Notes under the pieces: model-generated
What the model was told of the DNA's origin: nothing
The model's database searches: none
What the model saw: the letters and a program-made list of their open reading frames with translations, nothing else
Shown here: one piece after another, positions 42,298 through 50,329 of the stretch
Layout of the letters: every line of letters begins with the position of its first letter
Numbering within the stretch: the stretch's first letter is position 1
Assembly: GCA_034429695.1 (NCBI GenBank)
Contig: DAOUGC010000002.1
Span: 1-57,218, forward strand
Direction: 5' to 3'
Source of the DNA: DAOUGC01 sp034429695
Lineage (GTDB): Bacteria; Chloroflexota; Anaerolineae; Anaerolineales; Anaerolineaceae
Length of the DNA: 57,218 nucleotides
Made by a program: the position numbers and the translations under genes

Positions 42298-43284
42298 ATG
42301 ACCGATCTCATACAATGGTTACTAAACAGTGACGAACCATGGACGCGCTACCGCACCCTGACCGATCTGCTGGATTGCCCCCTGGACGACCCCCGTGTGC
42401 AACAGGAACACCAGGCATTGATGGCTGATCCCCGTGTTCAAAATCTGGCTGAGTCAGCCGTGTTTCCCGGGTACACCCTGCAACGCCATAACGATTCCGT
42501 TCATCCCATTCATGTACTCGCGCTTCTGGCGGGGTTCGGCGTTCCTGCCGATTTTCCGCCTGTGGCTCAATCCATCCAGACCATTCTTGCCCATCAGACA
42601 TCAGAAGGGGCTTTCCTTACACCGGTTTCCATTCCAAAGGCATTTGGCGGGGATGGAGAGGAACACTGGACCTGGTTGATCTGCGATACCCCCATCCTAC
42701 TTTATGACTTGCTTTCCTTCGGCGTTCCATTGGATGAACGCCTGCAGGCAGCCGTCAACCACCTGCTCTCGTTGGGCGAGGAAAACGGCTGGCGTTGCAG
42801 GGCATCCGCAGAACAGGGCAGGTTTCGCGGACCGGGTGGTAAAAACGATCCCTGCCCAATTGCCAACCTGTTTGCCTTAAAAGCGCTGGGCATGGTAAAA
42901 AACCTGGGGGAGAACGCGGCCTGCAACCGGGGTATTGAAATGGTCCTGGCGCATACAGCGCACCAAACCAACCGCTTCTTTATGTTCGGGGCGGGTGGCG
43001 GGTTCAACAAAAACAGGCTGCCCCACGTTTGGTATGATCTTCTTCATGTGGCTGAGGTACTCTCCCACCATTCCCCTGCCCGGCAGGATCCCCGTTTTCA
43101 CGCATTGCTGGAAAAAATCCAGGCTCAGGCAAACGCCGATGGCTCATATACCCCGCGCTCAATCTTCATGGCATGGAAGGGCTGGTCGTTTGGCGATAAA
43201 AAACAGCCATCCCCCTGGATGACCCTGACCGTTTTGCGAATACTTAAACGGTGTGGCTTGCCCTGGGAAACGGCTGCCGGTTAG
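42298..43284 (+). CDS. Alpha/alpha-toroid-like protein of unknown function
   Basis: The 328-residue protein consists of tandem helical hairpins with Trp/Leu-rich helices, Q-x-x-E-G-A-F, D-x-x-I-L-L-Y-D-L-L and A-N-A-D-G-S-Y-T-P. These patterns occur in prenyltransferase and terpene-cyclase toroids. The D-x-D-D acid motif of squalene-hopene cyclases is not visible, so enzymatic activity is doubtful. No signal peptide or membrane helix is present. It is co-transcribed with the WYL and GyrI-like genes and ends 15 bases from the convergent permease. I would not assign a function. Confidence 0.65.
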   Translation: MTDLIQWLLNSDEPWTRYRTLTDLLDCPLDDPRVQQEHQALMADPRVQNLAESAVFPGYTLQRHNDSVHPIHVLALLAGFGVPADFPPVAQSIQTILAHQTSEGAFLTPVSIPKAFGGDGEEHWTWLICDTPILLYDLLSFGVPLDERLQAAVNHLLSLGEENGWRCRASAEQGRFRGPGGKNDPCPIANLFALKALGMVKNLGENAACNRGIEMVLAHTAHQTNRFFMFGAGGGFNKNRLPHVWYDLLHVAEVLSHHSPARQDPRFHALLEKIQAQANADGSYTPRSIFMAWKGWSFGDKKQPSPWMTLTVLRILKRCGLPWETAAG

Positions 43285-43299
43285 CCGGGAAGATCGAAC

Positions 43300-44136
43300 C
43301 TATCCGCGCCGGAAAACAATGCCCCTGATCGGTGAAAACAGGTATGCCAGTATGAAGATCAGCGTGGCGGTCAGCACAATCGCAGCGCCTGAGGCAATGT
43401 TCAGATAGTAACTGGCATACAGACCCACCAGACTGGAGACCATGCCAAACACTGCAGACAGAGCCATCATGCGTGACAACCTCCATGCCAGCAGGTAAGC
43501 CGTGGCTGCCGGTGTGACCAGCATGGCCGCCACCAGCCCGACCCCCACCGTTTGAAGTGAGACAACAATTGCCAGCGCCAGCAAAACCAGCAACAACGTG
43601 CGCAGCAAATTACGGGGCAGGCGCAGCGTGGCCGCCAGCACGGGGTCAAAGGAAAGCACCAGCAGCGGTTTGTACAGCAAAAAGATGCTGACCAGCACCA
43701 CGCCACCCAGCACGGCGGTGAGGAGCAGATCTTGATTGCTCACTCCCAGCACGTTCCCGAACAGGATGTGGGTGAGATCCACCGCATAAGAACGAATGGA
43801 CGAGATTAACGCAACGCCAAGCGCCAATGCCGCGGCAAACCAGATGCCGATGGCTGTATCTTCCTTGATCGTCCCCTGGCGCGAAAACAGGCTGATCAAC
43901 AATGCCACAGTCACCGCCGCCACCAGGGCGCCGAGCGTCAAATTTCCCTGCAACAGGTAAGCCACTGCAACGCCGGGTAAAATGGCATGCGCCAGGGCGT
44001 CGCCCAGATATGACATGCCGCGTAAAACCACATAACTGCCCACCACAGAGCAAATCAGGCCGACCATCAACGCAGCCAGCAGACCGCGTTGCATGAAAGC
44101 GTAAGTGAGCGGTTCCACCAGCCAGTTAATGAGCAT
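43300..44136 (-). CDS. Metal ABC transporter permease (ZnuB/MntB-like)
   Basis: The 278-residue protein has eight or nine hydrophobic helices and the family loop R-G-M-S-Y-L-G-D-A-L-A-H-A-I-L-P-G-V-A. It imports zinc or manganese with the ATPase and lipoprotein upstream. ATG at 44136 follows GGAGG by six bases. An earlier in-frame ATG at 44205 would overlap the ATPase far more and lacks such a site. The chosen start overlaps the His-rich ATPase tail by 11 bases. It is the last gene of the operon. Confidence 0.88.
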   Translation of the reverse strand: MLINWLVEPLTYAFMQRGLLAALMVGLICSVVGSYVVLRGMSYLGDALAHAILPGVAVAYLLQGNLTLGALVAAVTVALLISLFSRQGTIKEDTAIGIWFAAALALGVALISSIRSYAVDLTHILFGNVLGVSNQDLLLTAVLGGVVLVSIFLLYKPLLVLSFDPVLAATLRLPRNLLRTLLLVLLALAIVVSLQTVGVGLVAAMLVTPAATAYLLAWRLSRMMALSAVFGMVSSLVGLYASYYLNIASGAAIVLTATLIFILAYLFSPIRGIVFRRG

Positions 44137-44965
44137 GGCCGCCTCCGTGTTCATGGTGCTCATGGTCATCACCGCCGCAACATTGATCCACCACCAGGCC
44201 CCCACCTTCCACCATCAACATTTGCCCGCCAAATGCAGCGCGAATGTTCTCAGATGCAAACACCATCCGCGGATCGCCAAAGGCAACCAGCCGCCGGTTA
44301 AGCAGCAACACATGTTCAAAGCGTTGTGCCGCCAGGTTGAGATCGTGGGTGGAGACCATGGCGGTGACACCCTGTTGGTGCAGGTCGTCCAGCAGGTTGA
44401 GCGTTGCCTCCTGGGTGGTGACATCAACACCGGTGAAGGGTTCATCCATCAATAAGATGTGAGGCTCTTGTGCCAGTGCGCGCGCCAGAAAAACGCGCTG
44501 CTGCTGCCCGCCAGAAAGATCGCCAATGGCGTTCCTGGACAGATGAGCCACCCCCAACTGCTCCAGACAGCGCCGCACCACCTGGCGGTCGTATGCCTTG
44601 GGGCGCTTCCACCAGCCGATGCGCCCAAACCGCCCCATCATCACCACTTCCTCCACGGTGATGGGAAAGCGCCAGTCCACCTCTTCGCGCTGCGGCACAT
44701 ACGCCACACAATCATGATGATGCCCAAGCGGCTGCCCGTGGATGGTCACAATGCCCTGCCAGGCAGGCAGCAAACCAACCAGCACCTTGAACAGGGTGGA
44801 CTTTCCCGCCCCGTTGGGACCCACCACGGCAACCCGTGCACCGTGTGGAACCGCAAAGGACACCTCCTGCAGGATTGCCGTGCCGTTGTACCCGGCGCTG
44901 ACCCCTTGCAGTTCCAAACGGGCAGGCGCATCCTCATTGTCCAGACTTTGAAAACCCTTGTCCAT
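44126..44965 (-). CDS. Metal ABC transporter ATPase (ZnuC-like) with His-rich tail
   Basis: The 279-residue ATPase has Walker A G-P-N-G-A-G-K-S-T (about 54-62), signature L-S-G-G-Q-Q-Q-R, Walker B I-L-L-M-D-E-P-F-T-G-V-D and switch H in S-T-H-D-L-N. The last 15 or so residues are DDHEHHEHGGGHAH, which may bind zinc. Most ZnuC proteins end without such a tail. Its ATG shares one base with the binding-protein stop (TAATG), and its own stop overlaps the permease start. It should give energy to the permease at 43300-44136. Confidence 0.9.
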   Translation of the reverse strand: MDKGFQSLDNEDAPARLELQGVSAGYNGTAILQEVSFAVPHGARVAVVGPNGAGKSTLFKVLVGLLPAWQGIVTIHGQPLGHHHDCVAYVPQREEVDWRFPITVEEVVMMGRFGRIGWWKRPKAYDRQVVRRCLEQLGVAHLSRNAIGDLSGGQQQRVFLARALAQEPHILLMDEPFTGVDVTTQEATLNLLDDLHQQGVTAMVSTHDLNLAAQRFEHVLLLNRRLVAFGDPRMVFASENIRAAFGGQMLMVEGGGLVVDQCCGGDDHEHHEHGGGHAH

Positions 44966-45921
44966 TATTGTAATGCCTCAACAATGGTGGTCACATTATG
45001 ACGGATCATGGAGATATAATCAGGAGCCTCCCCATCCGGCCCGGTGATCGAATGGGTGTATAAATTGGTCACCACCGTTACGCCGGTTTCCCGGCTGACC
45101 TGTTGCGCCAGTTCATCATCAGAGCCAGTCTGCATGATAATTGCCGGTACACCCGTATCGCGGATCACCTCGATCAACCCTGCCAGACCACGCGCAGATG
45201 CCTCGGCCCCCGAGGAAGTACCTGGCAGCACCGTACCCACCACAGTGAACCCGTAACGGTCAGCAAAGTAGCCAAAGCTTTCGTGGTCGGTTACCAACAG
45301 CCGTCGTTCCGGGGGGATGGTCTCCACCTGCTCGCGAATCCAGGCATCCAGCTCTTGCAATTGCTCAATATATGCCCGGGCGTTGGCTTCATATATTTCG
45401 CGCCCATCAGGGTCGGCACTAATGAACCCATCGCGGATATTTTCAACATAATGGATTACCAGATTGGGATCCGTCCAAAAATGCGGGTCATGGTCGTGAT
45501 GATGCCCCTCTTCTTCCCCATCGTGATCCTCCCCCTCAGCATGTTCCTCTCCGACATGGCTCTCCCTGAACTCAAGCCCGGCCGACGAATCGATCACCAA
45601 CCGATCACCGCCCACATTCACCAGCACTTCGTCCAGCCATTCCTCAGCTCCTCCACCATTGATGATCAGGATCCTGCTGTCTGCAATTAAAGCCACATCC
45701 TGCGGTGTGGGTTGAAAGGCATGCAGATCCACCCCAATGGGCATCAACGTGTCAACTTGCATGCGCTCACCGGCCACATTTTGAGCAATATCGGCCAGGA
45801 ACGTCTCAACCGCCAGCACATGGCTTTCATCCCTCCCGGATTGCCCTTCAGCTTGAGCATTACAGGCCGCCATGAGTACCAGTAACAGCCCCAACCAAAT
45901 CCCAACGTATAACCTTTTCAT
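44965..45921 (-). CDS. Metal-binding lipoprotein of ABC importer (ZnuA-like)
   Basis: The 318-residue protein starts at 45921 with GAGGG upstream. The signal peptide ends at Cys20 (lipobox M-A-A-C). The cluster A-I solute-binding fold shows the metal histidine in G-V-D-L-H-A-F-Q-P-T. A charged loop, about residues 130-155, is rich in His/Asp/Glu (EGHHHDHDPHF), and D-H-E-S-F-G-Y-F-A-D and the late D-E-L-A-Q-Q-V add to the site. The His-rich loop is the mark of zinc rather than manganese binders. It lies between the Fur-family gene (35 bases) and the ATPase (1-base overlap). Confidence 0.9.
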   Translation of the reverse strand: MKRLYVGIWLGLLLVLMAACNAQAEGQSGRDESHVLAVETFLADIAQNVAGERMQVDTLMPIGVDLHAFQPTPQDVALIADSRILIINGGGAEEWLDEVLVNVGGDRLVIDSSAGLEFRESHVGEEHAEGEDHDGEEEGHHHDHDPHFWTDPNLVIHYVENIRDGFISADPDGREIYEANARAYIEQLQELDAWIREQVETIPPERRLLVTDHESFGYFADRYGFTVVGTVLPGTSSGAEASARGLAGLIEVIRDTGVPAIIMQTGSDDELAQQVSRETGVTVVTNLYTHSITGPDGEAPDYISMIRHNVTTIVEALQ

Positions 45922-45956
45922 GATGTTTCCCTCTCTGATAGTGAATAGGACGTTTA

Positions 45957-46397
45957 TTAACCCTTGCAAGCCGGGCACAGGCCAAATAATTGCAGCCAGT
46001 GTTCCTGGATCTCAAAACCAGTCTGGTTGGCAATACGGGAAAACATTTCAGTCAGGTTATCACCGCTGAAGTAAACCACATTGCCGCACAATGAACATAC
46101 CAAAAAATGCTGATGTCCCTGAGTGGAAGGCAATACACGGTGGCAACCCTCATCACCGTGCAGGCGTTCCACCAACCCCAACTCTTCCAATTTTTGGATG
46201 GTACGGTAAACCGTTACCAACCCCATGCCCGGAAAGTCAGCCCGTACGCGATCAAAGATCTCCATGGGGTCAAGCGCCCTTCCGGTGGCAAGGATGGTCT
46301 GCACAATGGCAGTACAGCGCGGACTGCGCCGGTAACCGCTCTCCTGCAGGCGCTCCAGCCATTCCTGTGTTTTTTGTTCCAGGTCATCTGTTGTCAT
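45957..46397 (-). CDS. Fur/Zur family metalloregulator
   Basis: The 146-residue protein has the Fur winged-helix pattern (about 20-80, with V-T-V-Y-R-T-I-Q-K-L-E-E-L-G-L-V). A histidine-rich sensor segment follows (C-H-R-V-L-P-S-T-Q-G-H-Q-H-F), then two C-x2-C pairs (L-C-S-L-C-G and L-C-P-A-C-K) that should hold the structural zinc. Start ATG 46397 has AGGAA or GGGGTG in front; an earlier GTA-preceded ATG at 46421 lacks a site. It heads the zinc-type importer operon and should bind the palindrome at 46446-46478. Zur is the most likely subtype, but Fur or Mur cannot be excluded. Confidence 0.85.
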   Translation of the reverse strand: MTTDDLEQKTQEWLERLQESGYRRSPRCTAIVQTILATGRALDPMEIFDRVRADFPGMGLVTVYRTIQKLEELGLVERLHGDEGCHRVLPSTQGHQHFLVCSLCGNVVYFSGDNLTEMFSRIANQTGFEIQEHWLQLFGLCPACKG

Positions 46398-46445
46398 GAC
46401 ACCCCGTTCCTGACGTACCATCGAATTGCGAAAAGATTGTGAAGA

Positions 46446-46478
46446 ACATAATGAAAATGATTTTCATTTTCATTATGT
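46446..46478. promoter_or_regulatory. Long Fur/Zur-box-like palindrome
   Basis: 15-bp arms, ACATAATGAAAATGA (46446-46460) and TCATTTTCATTATGT (46464-46478), are perfect reverse complements around TTT. The GAAAATGA/TCATTTTC core resembles Fur-family boxes. It lies at the predicted transcription start of the metal importer operon and 49 bases before the Fur-family ATG. Confidence 0.9.
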
Positions 46479-46481
46479 AGT

Positions 46482-46509
46482 ATTCTACCCTTCTTTTTCC
46501 CCATGTCAA
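46482..46509 (-). promoter_or_regulatory. Promoter of the metal importer operon
   Basis: On the minus strand TTGACA (46509-46504) and TAGAAT (46487-46482) are 16 bases apart. The start point near 46475 lies inside the Fur/Zur-like palindrome. Confidence 0.88.
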
Positions 46510-46520
46510 GGAACACTAAT

Positions 46521-46553
46521 AAAAATCCGTCCTGCGCTCATCGCAGGACGGAT
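46521..46553 (-). terminator. Intrinsic terminator of the chemoreceptor gene
   Basis: On the minus strand ATCCGTCCTGCG and CGCAGGACGGAT form a 12-bp perfect stem with a 5-base loop, followed by TTTTATT. It lies 23 bases after the chemoreceptor stop and just upstream of the importer promoter. Confidence 0.93.
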
Positions 46554-46576
46554 GGACTACTTGAACTTCCATCTGA

Positions 46577-49099
46577 TCAATTTAGCGAAAGATTGTCACC
46601 CCGGGCTTGCACCGGCACTGTGCCGTTGCCGCCTGCATTGTCCATCATTTCATCCGGCAGGTGGAACCGGGAGACGATTTCGGACAGTTTATGAGCCATA
46701 TCCGCCAGACTATGAGAAGATGCCATGACCTCCTGCATCTGGGCGCTCATTTCCTCAACACTGGCAGAAACCTCCTCCACAGCAGCGTTGTTTTCCTCTG
46801 ACAGGCTGGAAATATGCACCACCATCTGGCTCACCTCACCGGCTCCGGCTGACATCTGCTCGGTGGCGGCGGTGTTTTCTTCCACCACCGCAGATACGGC
46901 ATCCATCGAAGTCACCAATCTGCCGGATGCCTCCTGAATGCGTACGGCAGCCTCACTCACGCGGCCCGCCTGCTCAAACATGGCTGCATTGGCAGCCACG
47001 ATCTTCTCCAGGGCTTCACCGGCACTGTTGGAACGCTCCACACCCCGGGAAACCTCAGCAATATTGGCGTTCATGGCGTCCACTGCGTCAGCGATCACCC
47101 GTTGAATGGTCTGGATCAATCCCCCAATCTCACGGGTTGCGATGGAAGATTTCTCCGCCAGCTTGCGCACCTCATCCGCAACCACTGCAAACCCGCGTCC
47201 GTGCTCTCCAGCGCGCGCTGCTTCAATGGCAGCGTTCAATGCCAGCAGGTTGGTCTGGCTGGCAATGTCGTCTATGGTGTCCAGGATGGCGCCAATTTGT
47301 TCTGAGCGGTTACCCATCTCCAGCACTTTTTCGGTCAGCACATCCATCTTGGATTGAATGGTTTGCATGCCATCAATGGTGTCCTTCACCGTGCTTACAC
47401 CTGAACGCGCCGCCTGTGCCGCCTCTGCCGAATTGCGCGTGACCATATCCACACTTTCCGTCACGCTGCTCAATTCCCGGGTGATCTGCATGGCCACGTC
47501 AGCCGCCCTGCCAACCCCGGCAGCCTGTTCTTGAGCACCCTGTGCCACACCTTCAATGATGCGGGTCATTTCTTCAATGGCAGTTGCAGTGCGATTGATC
47601 GATGTAGCCTGTTCACCTGCGCCACTCGCCACTGATTGCATGGTGCTGGCAACTTCGTTTGACGCCAGGCTGGTTTGTGATGCAGCGTTTGCCAGGGTAT
47701 CGGAGGCTTGCTTTAATATGCTCGAGTTCAGACTCACCTGACTGACAATCGTCCGCAAACCGCTGAGCAGACCCGCCAGCGAGTTCGACAGCCGGTCATT
47801 CCCGCCCCGGCTGGTGACCTCAACGCTCAAGTCTCCACTGGCAATCGCATCCAATTTTTGTGATACTTCGGTCAGATAGCGGGTCAGATCGGCGAATACG
47901 CGTCCCAACTGCCCCACTTCATCCCCATGAAAGGTCTGCTCACCCACGTCCAACCGGTCAAAATCACCCACAGCCATCAAGGCAGCCTGATCCACCACCT
48001 TGTTCAATGGCTTGCTGATACGGTTGGCCATCACCACACCCACCAGGATCGCCAGTGCACCCAAACCAAGCGCAATGGCAACACTGCCATTGATCAGGCG
48101 ATACACAGATGATTGTACTTCGGAGGTATCCTGCTCCAGCACAATCACCCAGCCCAGGTCTGATGCCAGACCATCCGAGGGGAAAGAGATGCTCATAACT
48201 GCCGACTGGCCGGAAGGATCTTTAAGATCGGTTCGATAACCGCTAACCCCTTCCTCAAGAAGCGGCAGCATGTGCTCTGGCAAGGTTTGCAACAGGATGC
48301 TTTGATCTGTGGAAAATAGCACCTGCTGATTGCCGTCCAGCAGGATGATGCCCGATTTTTCTCCCAGCGACAAATTTTTCAGATCATTAAAGATCACGCT
48401 GACATCCACCGTACCACGCAGGACACCAATCACATTGCCATTGGACGAGTCAAAAACCGGCAGACCAACATCCATGGCCCAGATGCCGGTGCTTTCATCC
48501 TGCTCCACAGCGCCCACAAAAACAGCCCCCTGTCCGCCATTGTAAGCCTGCTGCCACCAATCCTCATCCGCCTGGATATAATCGCCGGTGCGGCCGGTCA
48601 TGGAAACGTTGGCGCCCTGCAGGTCGGTGATAAATACCTCAACTTCCGATGGGAAGTTTTCCTGGAAGAGGCGCAGATTCTGACTGACCTTGTTGTTGAG
48701 TATCTTTGTGACCAACGGCTCCACACTTGGGTCGCCATCCATCCATGCCTGATCCAGTTCAGCCAGTTGGCTGGCCAGCTCATCCGGGTCCTTGCGCTCA
48801 TTGGCAGCGTTGGCCGCGCGCAACTCATCAATGACAACCGGCGAGAGGGTCATGGCTTTTAATGAAGCCACATCGGTATTCACAACCTCCACCAGGCGCA
48901 GCAAAATTTCATCTCCGTAACGGGAGAAATCTTCACCTGTGGTTTTTTGGTTGTAAGAAAACAGGGTGCTGGCGATAAAGCCTTCCAGGGCAACAACCAG
49001 TATGATTACAATTCCAAGAACCAGCACAATAAGTTTGGTGCGAAACTTCCAATCTGCCACGGTCTTGATACCTCTGTTTCTTTCACCATTTTTAGCCAT
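46577..49099 (-). CDS. Methyl-accepting chemotaxis protein with dCACHE-type sensor
   Basis: The 840-residue protein starts at 49099 with GAGGAGG eight bases upstream. A transmembrane helix (about 21-43) precedes an extracytoplasmic sensor of about 300 residues with a double-CACHE pattern (Y-I-Q-A-D-E-D-W-W-Q-Q-A-Y). A second helix (about 350-370) leads to a HAMP domain (I-S-K-P-L-N-K-V-V), then a long MCP signalling coil whose hairpin tip reads D-I-A-S-Q-T-N-L-L-A-L-N-A-A-I-E-A-A-R-A-G-E. The C-terminus lacks the N-W-E-T-F pentapeptide. dCACHE sensors bind small metabolites such as amino acids or organic acids. It is monocistronic, with no che genes near it. Confidence 0.92.
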   Translation of the reverse strand: MAKNGERNRGIKTVADWKFRTKLIVLVLGIVIILVVALEGFIASTLFSYNQKTTGEDFSRYGDEILLRLVEVVNTDVASLKAMTLSPVVIDELRAANAANERKDPDELASQLAELDQAWMDGDPSVEPLVTKILNNKVSQNLRLFQENFPSEVEVFITDLQGANVSMTGRTGDYIQADEDWWQQAYNGGQGAVFVGAVEQDESTGIWAMDVGLPVFDSSNGNVIGVLRGTVDVSVIFNDLKNLSLGEKSGIILLDGNQQVLFSTDQSILLQTLPEHMLPLLEEGVSGYRTDLKDPSGQSAVMSISFPSDGLASDLGWVIVLEQDTSEVQSSVYRLINGSVAIALGLGALAILVGVVMANRISKPLNKVVDQAALMAVGDFDRLDVGEQTFHGDEVGQLGRVFADLTRYLTEVSQKLDAIASGDLSVEVTSRGGNDRLSNSLAGLLSGLRTIVSQVSLNSSILKQASDTLANAASQTSLASNEVASTMQSVASGAGEQATSINRTATAIEEMTRIIEGVAQGAQEQAAGVGRAADVAMQITRELSSVTESVDMVTRNSAEAAQAARSGVSTVKDTIDGMQTIQSKMDVLTEKVLEMGNRSEQIGAILDTIDDIASQTNLLALNAAIEAARAGEHGRGFAVVADEVRKLAEKSSIATREIGGLIQTIQRVIADAVDAMNANIAEVSRGVERSNSAGEALEKIVAANAAMFEQAGRVSEAAVRIQEASGRLVTSMDAVSAVVEENTAATEQMSAGAGEVSQMVVHISSLSEENNAAVEEVSASVEEMSAQMQEVMASSHSLADMAHKLSEIVSRFHLPDEMMDNAGGNGTVPVQARGDNLSLN

Positions 49100-49785
49100 A
49101 CCAGTATCCTCCTCAATCACTACGTACGTGAACAGGAAGCTTGAATCAGGCCAACGGCTCTGAGTCAAAGTATTCCCCCAGCCACTTTAAAATGCCATAC
49201 ACTGGGCACTATTACAATAAAAAAAATATAAATTACCGTGGACCGTATTGAAAGGTTCTGGAAACACAAGAGGATGGGAAATATCCACTTTGAACATCCA
49301 GGTTAAATAATCAATGCCCGAAAACCTGCGGGCATTGACACCAAATTTCATGACCTTGAACCATCCCTTGCCAGCCATCCTTCATCCGACAGCCCCCTGC
49401 CTGAAGATACTGACCACATCTCCATCCGAGAGCAGCATGGTGAGATCGGCGCGATGGCTTCCGTTGATCGCAAAAGCGGCGCCATTGCTGATCCCCAGCC
49501 GGTTAAAGATGTCACTCGATAAAGGCATCATCGGGGTGTTCAACCCATAAGGTTCCATCAGTGAGGTTGATGGGTAGCATATTAGTGATGACACAACTCA
49601 ACATGGGACGCTCCTTTTCAGCCAGTCTTACGGGGTATTCCCATATCTGTTGGCGATCTCATCCACGCAACACCGATTAGTGGATCACCATCCATATTAT
49701 TCTCCGTTTCGGATAAAATAAAAGAAGAATACGTTGTAATCATGCAAATTACCCACCCAATTTGAAGGATAAAAGGCGAACATTC
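49100..49785. other. Intergenic stretch with a degenerate small gene
   Basis: Between the chemoreceptor start and the Lrp-type gene the only gene-like region is the MoaD/ThiS-like frameshifted gene at 49382-49604. An 8-bp self-complementary ACGTACGT lies near 49123 and could belong to the chemoreceptor promoter region. I see no other coding, RNA or repeat feature. Confidence 0.4.
49382..49604 (-). pseudogene. Frameshifted MoaD/ThiS-like beta-grasp gene
   Basis: An ATG at 49604 with AAGGAG six bases upstream opens a frame of 30 codons (M-L-S-C-V-I-T-N-M-L...W-V-E-H-P-D-D-A-F-I-E) that hits a stop at 49512. The next frame continues, without a credible start of its own, as D-I-F-N-R-L-G-I-S-N-G-A-A-F-A-I-N-G-S-H and then L-L-S-D-G-D-V-V-S-I-F-R-Q-G-A-V-G. 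Joined by a one-base shift, this reads like the small sulfur-carrier family (MoaD/ThiS), whose end is usually G-G. Here the end is A-V-G. A real pseudogene, a sequencing error or programmed frameshifting are all possible. Family membership is an inference from the L-G-I...N-G...D-G-D-V-V pattern. Confidence 0.5.
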
Positions 49786-50301
49786 ATGGCAAACCATCCC
49801 GACGCACTCGACAAACAAATTGTGGATTTACTGAGCCAGGACGGAAGGCTTTCCAGCTCGGAAATTGCCCGTATGATCAATACGAAAAATGAAAGTAATA
49901 TCGGGCAGTCTGGGGAGCGTGTAAATGAGCGCCTGATCCGCTACCGTATTGAGCGCCTGATCCGCAGCGGGGTGATATCGGTATCAGCGGTGGTGGATCC
50001 CAGAAAAATTGGCTTTCCGGTGGCCGCCGATGTCTTTATTGAGGTTGAAGCGGGGCAGGTGCGCGAACTGGCAGAGCAGATCGCCAAATATGAAAACGTC
50101 ACGTATGTGGCCTGCTCAACCGGCAACCGCGACATCAGCATTCAGGTTGTCGCCACTGACAACCGCAGCCTGTACAACTTTGTCACCGAGGTCATTGGAC
50201 GCATTCCAGGAGTGCGCCGCACCACCACCTCCCTGGTTCCCTTGATTGTGAAAGACGATGCACACTGGACCATCCCCGCATCGGTCATCAAAAAAGAATA
50301 A
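49786..50301 (+). CDS. Lrp/AsnC family regulator
   Basis: The 171-residue protein starts at 49786 with AAAGG upstream. The N-terminal HTH is of the Lrp type (D-K-Q-I-V-D-L-L-S-Q-D-G-R-L-S-S-S-E-I-A). It has an insertion of about 15 polar residues (NTKNESNIGQSGER) before the recognition helix, not seen in E. coli Lrp. A RAM-like sensor domain (about 85-150) follows. It should control the following genes, a saccharopine dehydrogenase-type enzyme 28 bases downstream and an amino-acid permease, probably in response to an amino acid. Confidence 0.85.
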   Translation: MANHPDALDKQIVDLLSQDGRLSSSEIARMINTKNESNIGQSGERVNERLIRYRIERLIRSGVISVSAVVDPRKIGFPVAADVFIEVEAGQVRELAEQIAKYENVTYVACSTGNRDISIQVVATDNRSLYNFVTEVIGRIPGVRRTTTSLVPLIVKDDAHWTIPASVIKKE

Positions 50302-50329
50302 AGCAGCAGTTTCTCGAAAGGAGTATGTT

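Noticed and set aside
49314..49550. Plus-strand reading frame of 78 codons
   Set aside because: It lies opposite the MoaD-like region, has low-complexity Leu/Pro/Ser composition and no start signal.
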